Shown here piece after piece: positions 1 through 6,169 of a DNA stretch of 12,103 bases. A program made the translations under genes and the position numbers. The first letter of the stretch is position 1. Each line of letters begins with the position of its first letter. Source of the stretch: an uncultured Lachnospiraceae bacterium (lineage in GTDB: Bacteria > Bacillota > Clostridia > Lachnospirales > Lachnospiraceae); contig CAJTOR010000071.1 of the NCBI GenBank assembly GCA_910577675.1, forward strand, positions 1 to 12,103, read 5' to 3'. The notes below the pieces were generated by a model. It saw only the letters and a program-made list of their open reading frames with translations, was not told where the DNA came from and did no database searches.

Positions 1-23
1 TGCATATTTCCTGTGTGAAACAT

Positions 24-64
24 AATATTTCTAAGGCAGTATCTTCTGCTGCCTTAGAAATATT
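24..64. terminator. Perfect 16-bp hairpin, terminator-like
   Basis: AATATTTCTAAGGCAG (24-39) pairs exactly with CTGCCTTAGAAATATT (49-64) across a 9-nt loop. The stem foot is AU-rich, but neither side has a long uninterrupted T run, so termination is plausible and not proven. It lies beside a parS half-site (TGTGAAACA, 14-22). A 5' leader structure for a leftward gene such as parA is the alternative. Confidence 0.5.
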
Positions 65-103
65 TCCAGACTAATTTTATTATTTTTACTACTCACTTCT
101 AAA

Positions 104-119
104 TGTTTCACATGAAACA
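104..119. promoter_or_regulatory. parS-like ParB-binding site, variant centre
   Basis: TGTTTCACATGAAACA matches the Firmicute parS consensus TGTTTCACGTGAAACA at 15 of 16 positions. The single change is the central CG to CA. Arms are intact. The same 16-mer recurs at 341-356, and the identity extends to 20 bases (TGTTTCACATGAAACATTAT). Function as a ParB site is inferred from the consensus. Confidence 0.65.
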
Positions 120-340
120 TTATCTCTGTTAAATCTGCTCCGTTGCTTCTTAATATCTATATGCTGATATCGAAGCTGTCAAATAGAACTTTTACATAAT
201 TTGAAATCCCCTTACACATCTCTTTTATTTTTACTAATTAGAGGAGTAAATACATTTTGATATATTAATAAGATTTTCCAACTTTTACTAATATTTAGTC
301 CATTATAACTATTATTTTAGTTTTCCTTATATTTATTTTG

Positions 341-356
341 TGTTTCACATGAAACA
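341..356. promoter_or_regulatory. parS-like ParB-binding site, variant centre
   Basis: This is a second copy of TGTTTCACATGAAACA, identical to the one at 104-119, including the shared CA centre and the following TTAT. Two copies 237 bp apart in gene-free DNA next to the expected par locus support a segregation role. Confidence 0.65.
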
Positions 357-492
357 TTATTAAATACCTCTCAAACAGTTGCCACAGTAAACTCTTGCTT
401 ATTATATATCTACGATATATTTATTCAATATAAATGCCCTAATTTTTTCAATTAACTTACTTTATAATAACATTCCATTATTCCTTAATTAT

Positions 493-1069
493 GTGATACG
501 CAAATTATCTTGGGATGTTGCTCTGGACAAACTGAAAGCCCTCCTGCGGTGTACTGCTGAGACTTACACCCAATTCAAACGGTTTAATGACTTGGTGCTG
601 AAGAAGTATTCTGAAGAACTGAATAACAAGACTGACTGTAAATTCACCTATGAATCGATAAAGAGGGTCAGGACAGTCAAGGCGGTTCTGTTCACTCTTG
701 AGCCACTTGCCGGGAGTGATGATATGCCTGGGCAAATATCTATTGATGATTTCCTGTAGATTATGCCGCCGTCCTATGATGATATCTATGACGAAGATAA
801 GACAAGGCGTGATAAGATTTGCGGGGGGATTCGGGGATTCAGAGTTTTCCGGATTTACGGACGTACAGCTTGTACTGCTTAAAGACCTTGGTTAGTCAAG
901 AAAGCGTGAGAGTGACATAGAGCAGCACCGGGAAACCCTTGGGAGTTTTCCCACCGCTTGCGAATATGCAACGGCTGACTACCTCCGGCAAGCAATCCTG
1001 ATGGCAAAGGCACGTCACCCGAAAGACTTGTTTCTGTACGTCAAAAAGATGATAGAAAATGATACCTAA
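493..1069 (+). pseudogene. Decayed Rep_3/RepB-type plasmid replication initiator
   Basis: The first open part (493-759, GTG start) reads like the second winged-helix of Rep_3-type initiators: a FKRFNDLVLKK helix, then ELNNKTDCKFTYESIK and a final VKAVLFTLEPL strand. A TAG at 757-759 stops it. Related-looking sequence continues: YDDIYDEDK in the same frame to about 818, then a switch at a G run near 821-826 to GDSEFSGFTDVQLVLLKDLG, a TAG at 893-895, and an open stretch ending in YLRQAILMAKARHPKDLFLYVKKMIENDT with TAA at 1067-1069. Such a C-terminus resembles those of plasmid Rep proteins. At least two stops and one frameshift, and no N-terminal DNA-binding half, mark it as a dead relic. The family call rests on motif memory and is moderate; the decay is seen directly. 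Confidence 0.6.
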
Positions 1070-1100
1070 AAGCTCGGAAAGCTTTATTTGCCGGGCTTTT
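1068..1100. terminator. Bidirectional rho-independent terminator between rep and mob remnants
   Basis: AAAAGCTCGG (1068-1077) pairs with CCGGGCTTTT (1091-1100), a 10-bp stem with one G-T pair and a 13-nt loop. T runs sit on the 3' side in both directions. It overlaps the rep-remnant stop codon and the stop codon (1084-1086) of the mob-remnant tail, so one structure ends both convergent units. Confidence 0.8.
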
Positions 1101-1513
1101 CCTCATCATAAGTAAAGCGGTCATTTGTCGGGCGGTATCTGGATGGGCGGCGGACAATCTTCTCGATTTCCTCCGTGGTCAATTCGTCCCGCCGCTCCTT
1201 CTTGATGATCCGCCGCTCTTTCCCCTCCAGGGGAGCTGCACCCGCAGTCCGCCAAGTTGCCGATCTGGAAGATAGCCTCGTGAAATAGTTTCTCCTGTTT
1301 GCTTTGCTGGATATGCTCGTAGTAGTCTGGTATCTTGTCCCTGGTCTTTTTCTTTTTGGCGTTGTAGGTGGTCAGGGCTTCATTGAAAAGTTCGTGGTAC
1401 ACCTTTTTCAAATCCTCATTGCAAAAGGTGACATTCTGCCCCGAACGGCTCCGGTCTACATTCGTCGCTGAAAAACTCCTGTTGTTGTGCCGGATACTTC
1501 CCCGGCTCGTCAT
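1084..1513 (-). pseudogene. Decayed MobV/Pre-type mobilization relaxase fragment
   Basis: The start at 1513 gives MTSRGSIRHNNRSF, matching the N-terminal HNxR motif of MobV (Pre/Mob) relaxases. ENVD-like ATNVDRSRSGQNVTF, FNEALTTYNAKKKK, KIPDYYEHI and a FHEAIFQIGN segment follow, all typical of the first about 85 residues of that family. After NLADCG the family signal is lost and the frame runs out at 1121. The neighbouring frame then carries a coding-like tail, PLEGKERRIIKKERRDEL through RPTNDRFTYDEEKPGK, with a stop at 1084-1086. The catalytic metal-binding HxDExxPHxH region is missing, so an internal deletion probably joined the N-terminus to a C-terminal piece out of frame. The protein cannot work as a relaxase. 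The tail could belong to mob or to another gene. Confidence 0.6.
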
Positions 1514-1582
1514 TCCTGAAATGGTTGTGCCTATAAAATCACCCGCCCCTTTCCTGCAAAAAGCCTATACCCTACTACTCCT

Positions 1583-1611
1583 ATTTTACTATAACTGGGC
1601 GCAGACCACAA
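1583..1611 (-). promoter_or_regulatory. Putative sigma-70 promoter of the mob remnant
   Basis: On the minus strand, TTGTGG (1606-1611) and TAAAAT (1583-1588) are separated by exactly 17 bp and lie 70-100 bp upstream of the mob start. The big hairpin at 1621-1673 is directly upstream. Assignment is by match to the consensus only. Confidence 0.5.
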
Positions 1612-1620
1612 TCTCTTTGA

Positions 1621-1673
1621 AAAGCACTTTCACACCGCCGCCCTGTTTGGGCATCAGTATGAAAGTGCTTTTG
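1621..1673. repeat. Large dyad with nested hairpin, possible oriT or regulatory structure
   Basis: AAAAGCACTTTCA (1621-1633) is perfectly complementary to TGAAAGTGCTTTT (1661-1673). The 27-nt loop contains a second hairpin, GCCC (1641-1644) with GGGC (1650-1653). It sits just upstream of the mob promoter, which is where MobV elements carry their origin of transfer. The T-rich 3' foot also allows a terminator reading on the plus strand. No nic-site consensus was recognised. Confidence 0.55.
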
Positions 1674-1753
1674 CGCCTTGCCGGGGGCTAAAAACATCAT
1701 ATTGGGCATCTATTTAATTTCGGGAACTTACCTCAAAGCCTGTTTCTCTACAA

Positions 1754-1787
1754 TATGAAACGACCCACTAAAGCAGACCGTTTCATA
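1754..1787. repeat. 9-bp inverted repeat, weak terminator candidate
   Basis: TATGAAACG (1754-1762) pairs with CGTTTCATA (1779-1787) over a 16-nt spacer. It lies 40 bp beyond the stop codon of the leftward lipoprotein gene and may end its transcript, although no clear T run follows on the minus strand. It could equally mark the edge of the inserted segment. Confidence 0.35.
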
Positions 1788-1827
1788 CTATTATTTGATT
1801 TTTAGGTCATAGTTGTACATCCTTTGA

Positions 1828-2271
1828 TTAGGAAACGTTTTCAGACGAAATCTGTTCGGTTTCTCCAGATAAATTTAACCAAACACCGACAACATCAGAA
1901 GATGTAAAGTAGTTAAAATCCGCAGTTTCAGATTGTAGTCGCCCTGTTTTGGTTCCTACACTTATATAAGTGAGTTCATAGGTTGTTCCATCTGCAAGAT
2001 TGAAAACGAATTTTAGTGTGCTACCGTCATCAGATGAGGACTTGTTTCTTAGTGACAACTCAGAAAAGTAGGTGTATAACGAATCAATATCTGATTTTTC
2101 CGTTATTGTTTTTTTCTGAATCTCGGCACCGCTATTATCGTAATATGATTCTACAGTTTCAACATCTGTTGCGGCAAATGGGAATGTAATGGTAATGGCT
2201 TCTTCACTTCCACACGCTGATATCCCCAGCACAAGCACCAATGACATAAATAGAGCATATACTCTTTTCAT
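1828..2271 (-). CDS. Small predicted lipoprotein, unknown function
   Basis: The 147-residue product starts MKRVYALFMSLVLVLG, a short charged n-region and hydrophobic core, followed by a lipobox ISAC with Cys20 as the expected lipidation site. This predicts export and anchoring on the outer face of the membrane. The mature part has alternating polar and beta-type segments (ITITFPF, STLKFVFNLADGTTYELTYISV) and no recognised motif. Size and layout recall the small lipoproteins grouped under DUF5301, but this is only a resemblance. A strong AGGAGG lies 8 nt before the ATG, which supports the start. It sits between the mobile-element scar and rsmG. It may be cargo of the insertion or a local gene; the sequence does not decide. 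Confidence 0.75.
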   Translation of the reverse strand: MKRVYALFMSLVLVLGISACGSEEAITITFPFAATDVETVESYYDNSGAEIQKKTITEKSDIDSLYTYFSELSLRNKSSSDDGSTLKFVFNLADGTTYELTYISVGTKTGRLQSETADFNYFTSSDVVGVWLNLSGETEQISSENVS

Positions 2272-2520
2272 TTTGCTACCTCCTGATGGTTCAGTTTATT
2301 AATTTTTCGTCTTTAATCCCTTCCATATTATTAAGTAGACATTCTTAATCTTAAATACATTTCATAGCGTACCAATTTACATTCATCCCACCCATATATC
2401 CTTCATTTCTCAATATGTATTTAACCATAATTATATTTATCCATTTTTATAAAAATTAACAGCATATACAAAATATCTTATATTCCAAAAGAATCCCAAA
2501 CATCTCCTAAATATAAAACT

Positions 2521-3570
2521 CTAAATCCTATCTCCAATCCAAAATAAATTTCTCTTACCCCCTTTTTTTTTACAATAGATCAGCGGACTATTACTAGGTT
2601 TTCCTCCCGCCCGGGGATATTTTTTTGGCGTTTCTATGTGCTTTTTTATAACAATCAGACTTCTTTCCATATCCGTATCAGGAAGTTTAAAAGTAATTTT
2701 TCGTTCACATTTTGCTCCTAACTGTTTAATAGCATACTCTGCTTCTGCTAATTCTTCATCTACATTTCCTGACTTGTAAGAAATAAAATATCCTTGTTTC
2801 TTTATAAAAGGAATGCAGTATTCTGAAAGAGTCGTCAGTCTTGCAACAGCGCGGGATACACAATAATCATACTGTTCCCTAAATTCATCTTTTCGCCCCA
2901 TTTCTTCCGCCCGCCCATGAATAGCTTTTACATTATCTAATTTAAGCCGCCTTATTACTTCATCTAAAAAATTTACACGCTTATTAAGTGAATCCATCAA
3001 AACCATTTCACATTCTGGAAAAACAATTTTTAATGGAATTCCTGGAAAGCCTGCTCCTGTTCCTAAGTCTATTATTTTTTTCCCAAAAAAATACTTTTTT
3101 AATGTTTCACGTGAAACAGAAGCTTCATTAGAAGCAAAAACCTTATTAGCAGCAGACGTTTCACGTGAAACAAATACTTCTTTGGAATCAGTTGGTTCTT
3201 TCGTTACTAATGAATATTTGAGATCTGATATTTCATTTGAATCCAATTTTTCTTTCAAGTCCAATCTTTCTTCTGAAACTAATGTTTCCTTCAAATCCAA
3301 TGCTTCCTTTGAAATTAAAGTTTCTTTTGAATTCAATGTTTCTTCCGAAACCAATGTTTCTTCCGAAACATTGAAAAATTTAATTATTGATAAACTGTCC
3401 AAAAAATGCTTAGTAATAACTTCTTCATACTCTGTAATTGCTGTAAGATTCATTACTTTGTTCCACTCAATTAAAAGATCATAATAATCTTCAAACTGCT
3501 GTAATTGCTCCCTGGATAAATCAATATTTAATTTCTTTAAACCTTTTAAAAATATTTTGTTATCTCTCAT
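2521..3570 (-). CDS. rsmG: 16S rRNA (guanine-N7) methyltransferase RsmG with a 90-residue repeat insert
   Basis: RsmG (GidB) methylates N7 of a guanine in the 530 loop of 16S rRNA (G527 in E. coli), using SAM, in the cytoplasm. Hallmarks are the N-terminal YYDLLIEWNKVMNLTAIT and KHFLDSLSI (about 29-62), the SAM motif DLGTGAGFPGIPLKI (168-182), and the CVSRAVARL motif further on. The start chosen is the ATG at 3570, preceded by GGGAGAG; a TTG at 3588 would add six residues and is less likely. The product is about 349 residues against a usual 210-240. The excess is a precise insert of fifteen hexapeptides (residues 68-157) in the linker before SAM motif I, encoded by an array of parS-like units. 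Both flanks of the insert look like normal RsmG, so the enzyme is probably active with a long polar loop. It is separated from mnmG by about 150 bp. Confidence 0.93.
   Translation of the reverse strand: MRDNKIFLKGLKKLNIDLSREQLQQFEDYYDLLIEWNKVMNLTAITEYEEVITKHFLDSLSIIKFFNVSEETLVSEETLNSKETLISKEALDLKETLVSEERLDLKEKLDSNEISDLKYSLVTKEPTDSKEVFVSRETSAANKVFASNEASVSRETLKKYFFGKKIIDLGTGAGFPGIPLKIVFPECEMVLMDSLNKRVNFLDEVIRRLKLDNVKAIHGRAEEMGRKDEFREQYDYCVSRAVARLTTLSEYCIPFIKKQGYFISYKSGNVDEELAEAEYAIKQLGAKCERKITFKLPDTDMERSLIVIKKHIETPKKYPRAGGKPSNSPLIYCKKKGGKRNLFWIGDRI
3103..3118. promoter_or_regulatory. Perfect parS site within rsmG
   Basis: TGTTTCACGTGAAACA is an exact match to the Firmicute parS consensus and a perfect 16-bp palindrome. 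It is the last unit of the array and is read by rsmG as VSRETL. ParB (Spo0J) is expected to bind here and load as a sliding clamp near oriC. Confidence 0.88.
3157..3172. promoter_or_regulatory. Second parS site within rsmG
   Basis: CGTTTCACGTGAAACA carries the full 14-bp palindromic core GTTTCACGTGAAAC (3158-3171); only the outermost base differs from consensus. It lies 54 bp from the first site, exactly three array units away, and is read as VSRETS. Confidence 0.85.
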
Positions 3571-3721
3571 AACTCTCCCGCTTTTCAAATTAATCTTAAA
3601 TAATTATTATCAACTGTCTTATACGTTACTCTCTACATCCACATAATAAAAGCACAACCTCTTTGACTCTATACTTCAAATTTACTTTGATTTAATTTAT
3701 TAATCGCAAAAACATAATTTT

Positions 3722-5644
3722 TTAATTCTTATCCCTTTCCCCACCCTCTTCCTCCAAATTAGCAGCTTTAAAATGTTCCAGATATACTAAAAGCACAGAT
3801 ATATCCGCAGGTGAAACACCAGAAATTCTTGATGCCTGTCCCATATTTTCGGGACGAATTTTTGCCAACTTCTGTCTTGCCTCAATTCTAAGTGATGGAA
3901 CCTGTAAATAATCCAAGTCCTCCGGTATTTTTCTTTCTTCCATCTTCTTAAACTGTTCCACTTGTCGCATCTGCCGTTTAATATAACCGTCATACTTAAT
4001 ATTAATTTCCGCTTCAAAAATAACATCTTCCGGCAGTGGTCTTCTCTCCGTATCAATTGGTGCAAGCATATCATATGTTATTTCAGGACGTTTCAATATT
4101 TCGCCCAATGAACTTCCACTACTCAAACCGGAACTTCCCAACTCCTTTAAAAATTCCTGGATTTTTTCAGTTGCGCCAATGGTTGTATGAAGCAGGCGGT
4201 CTTCCTCAGCCGCGATCATTCTTTCCTTCTCAATCAATTTTTCATAGCGCTCCTCATCAATCAATCCAACCTGAAAACCTAATTTCGTAAGACGCAAATC
4301 CGCATTATCCTGACGGAGAATCAGACGGTACTCCGCCCTGGATGTCATCATCCGATAGGGTTCGTGTGTTTCTTTTGTTACCAGATCATCAATCAGCACT
4401 CCAATATACCCCTGGGAACGATCAATAATAATCTGCTCCCTGCCAAGCAATTTCATTGCCGCATTTATACCCGCTACCAATCCCTGTGCTGCTGCCTCCT
4501 CATACCCCGAACTCCCGTTAAACTGCCCTCCGGAGAATAGACCCTCAATCGATTTAAATTCCAATGTTGGCTTTAACTGCATTGGATTGATACAATCATA
4601 TTCAATCGCATATGCATTTCTAACTATCTTCGCATTTTCAAGCCCTGGCACAGACCGATACATCCGCACCTGGACATCTTCCGGCAAACTGCTTGACATT
4701 CCTGCTATATACATTTCATTAGTATAGTTTCCTTCCGGTTCAATAAATACCTGATGCCGCTCCTTATCCGCAAATTTCACCACTTTATCTTCAATGGATG
4801 GGCAGTATCTTGGACCAGTTCCTTTAATGTTCCCAGAAAATAATGGAGAGCGCGTTATATTGTCTTTTATAATCGTATGTGTTTCTTCATTCGTATATGT
4901 CAGCCAACAGGAAACCTGATCCTTCGCTATATCCTCCGCCCTATTGGTAAACGAAAACGGAACAATTTTTTCATCCCCTAACTGCTCTTCCATTTTTGAA
5001 AAATCAATGGATCTCTTATCTATCCTCGCAGGCGTGCCCGTTTTAAACCGATACATCTCTATCCCATGTTCCACAAGCGAATCTGTAAGATGATTAGCGG
5101 ACGGCAATCCATTTGGTCCTGTATATGTGCTCATCTCCCCACAAATACATCTGGCTTTTAAATAAACACCCGTGCAAAGTATCACTGCCCTGCACGGAAA
5201 AATTCCTCCCGAATAAATCTTTACGCCAGTGATGTGATTTTCCTCAGTAATAATCTCTGTGACTTCCGCCTGTTTCAAAGTCAAATGATCCGTATTTTCC
5301 AAAACTCTGCGCATTTCACGGCTGTAATCCTGTTTGTCCGCCTGCGCCCGCAAAGAATGAACTGCTGGTCCTTTTGAACGATTTAACATCTTTGACTGTA
5401 TATAGGTTTTATCTATATTTTTTCCCATCTCTCCACCGAGTGCATCGATCTCCCTGACAAGATGACCCTTAGAAGTACCGCCAATATTGGGATTGCATGG
5501 CATCATCGCAATCGAATCCATACTGACCGTAAAAATAATGGTTTCAAGACCCAACCTTGCACATGCTAAAGCTGCCTCACAACCTGCATGTCCTGCCCCC
5601 ACAACCGCTACATCATAGTTTTCATAAATCATATTATTATCCAT
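3722..5644 (-). CDS. mnmG: tRNA uridine 5-carboxymethylaminomethyl modification enzyme MnmG (GidA)
   Basis: MnmG is the FAD-dependent partner of MnmE. The complex installs carboxymethylaminomethyl on the wobble uridine (U34) of certain tRNAs, using methylene-tetrahydrofolate and NADH. Visible motifs are the N-terminal dinucleotide fold VVGAGHAGCEAA (14-25), MMPCNPNIGGTSKGHL (47-62) with the family Cys at 50, KMLNRSKGPAVHSLRAQADK (85-104), and GTGPRYCPSIEDK (275-287) with the second conserved Cys at 281. The C-terminal helical domain, which binds MnmE and tRNA, has PSLRIEARQKLAKIRPENMGQASRISGVSPADI. The ATG at 5644 is preferred because AGAGGAAAG precedes it at normal spacing and the product is 640 residues, near the family length. 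The longer open frame to 5770 adds 42 residues without family character. A short Gly/Ser-rich piece, GSSGLSSGSSLG, is a local peculiarity. Confidence 0.95.
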   Translation of the reverse strand: MDNNMIYENYDVAVVGAGHAGCEAALACARLGLETIIFTVSMDSIAMMPCNPNIGGTSKGHLVREIDALGGEMGKNIDKTYIQSKMLNRSKGPAVHSLRAQADKQDYSREMRRVLENTDHLTLKQAEVTEIITEENHITGVKIYSGGIFPCRAVILCTGVYLKARCICGEMSTYTGPNGLPSANHLTDSLVEHGIEMYRFKTGTPARIDKRSIDFSKMEEQLGDEKIVPFSFTNRAEDIAKDQVSCWLTYTNEETHTIIKDNITRSPLFSGNIKGTGPRYCPSIEDKVVKFADKERHQVFIEPEGNYTNEMYIAGMSSSLPEDVQVRMYRSVPGLENAKIVRNAYAIEYDCINPMQLKPTLEFKSIEGLFSGGQFNGSSGYEEAAAQGLVAGINAAMKLLGREQIIIDRSQGYIGVLIDDLVTKETHEPYRMMTSRAEYRLILRQDNADLRLTKLGFQVGLIDEERYEKLIEKERMIAAEEDRLLHTTIGATEKIQEFLKELGSSGLSSGSSLGEILKRPEITYDMLAPIDTERRPLPEDVIFEAEINIKYDGYIKRQMRQVEQFKKMEERKIPEDLDYLQVPSLRIEARQKLAKIRPENMGQASRISGVSPADISVLLVYLEHFKAANLEEEGGERDKN

Positions 5645-6169
5645 GTTCTTTCCTCTCATATTTCTTTTATACTCCCTCCCCATCCCTCTAAATACCCTAT
5701 ATTTAAATGTAGATCCACTTTGTTTTGAAAAATATATAACAATGATACTTTTTATAACACTATCTAACAAATTAAAATAATTATAATTTTACAATGACTA
5801 ATTAAGACATGATCATTAACACTCTTACTTACTTTCTTTATCACCCCTTTAACACCTTTTTTATACCTCTTTAATATTCTTTTTGCACTTTTTGGAAACT
5901 TTTTTAGTACTCCTCCCACACTTTTTATTATCTCTTTTAGCAATTCCTTTAAGTTCATTTAAATTCAATCATTTCAATTTAACAAATAACCTTTTGTCAA
6001 TTAAATTATCCCTACAGCTATCGATACTTTTTTTATTCACTTATAAGTATATTGTCCATATTATACTCCATCCTGTTTAAACCGCCCCTGTTAATCTACT
6101 TTTACAAATCCTCTCCACCCTCACCTGCCCGTCCCTCTTCTGCCACTTTCCCTCTATCTTCCCTTCTTC
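5645..6169. other. mnmG-mnmE intergenic gap, pyrimidine-rich on the plus strand
   Basis: This 525-bp spacer has no recognised gene. The minus (transcribed-sense) strand is strongly purine-rich, most markedly at 6090-6170, just after mnmE. A TATAAT-like minus-strand hexamer is at 6060-6065 without a convincing -35 box. No clear terminator is seen, so mnmG may be reached by readthrough from mnmE. A small basic open frame at 5764-5958 is listed separately as doubtful. Confidence 0.5.
5764..5958 (-). CDS. Doubtful small, very basic peptide
   Basis: A 64-codon open frame would give MNLKELLKEIIKSVGG, then a Lys-rich stretch (KKFPKSAKRILKRYKKGVKG) and a hydrophobic IIIILIC end. The first 45 residues could form cationic amphipathic helices. 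No ribosome-binding site is seen before the ATG, and the region is AT-rich and purine-biased, which by itself creates Lys/Ile codons. It ends inside the longer alternative mnmG reading frame. I regard it as probably not a gene. Confidence 0.15.
   Translation of the reverse strand: MNLKELLKEIIKSVGGVLKKFPKSAKRILKRYKKGVKGVIKKVSKSVNDHVLISHCKIIIILIC

Larger units (their letters stand above)
1..492. other. Gene-free AT-rich region, presumed upstream of parA
   Basis: No convincing gene is seen here on either strand. The stretch is AT-rich and holds a perfect 16-bp hairpin near its left end plus two identical parS-like palindromes, each listed separately. In related Firmicutes parA (soj) and parB (spo0J) follow rsmG on the same strand, so this is probably the region upstream of parA. 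That is inference, because parA is not inside the window. Confidence 0.5.
3100..3369 (-). repeat. Fifteen tandem 18-bp parS-like units inside rsmG
   Basis: The segment divides exactly into fifteen 18-bp units in the rsmG frame: VSEETL, VSEETL, NSKETL, ISKEAL, DLKETL, VSEERL, DLKEKL, DSNEIS, DLKYSL, VTKEPT, DSKEVF, VSRETS, AANKVF, ASNEAS, VSRETL. Units 1 and 2 (3352-3369, 3334-3351) are identical, GTTTCGGAAGAAACATTG on the minus strand. Units 12 and 15 are full parS palindromes. Most others keep TTC or TTG at unit positions 3-5 and GAA at 10-12, which are parS arm positions, while the centre has drifted. The pattern fits tandem growth from a parS-bearing unit followed by point changes without any frame loss. 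Confidence 0.85.

Noticed and set aside
1368..1691. 107-codon plus-strand frame across the mob remnant and its hairpin
   Set aside because: It has no family features, runs through the promoter and dyad, and is opposite the recognised relaxase fragment.
3100..3369. Array in rsmG as a CRISPR
   Set aside because: Units are contiguous without spacers, 18 bp long, diverged and in frame with rsmG. There are no unique spacers or cas genes.
3182..3484. 100-codon plus-strand frame with repeated SSETNVSFKSN-like words
   Set aside because: It is the antisense reading of the palindromic array in rsmG. The repeats come from the DNA array and the minus-strand gene is certain.
3810..3822. GTGAAACA half-site within mnmG as another parS
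   Set aside because: Only one arm is present; the other half does not match, so it is likely chance.
5645..5770. N-terminal extension of mnmG by 42 codons
   Set aside because: The residues lack family similarity, while the ATG at 5644 has a good ribosome-binding site and gives the normal MnmG N-terminus.
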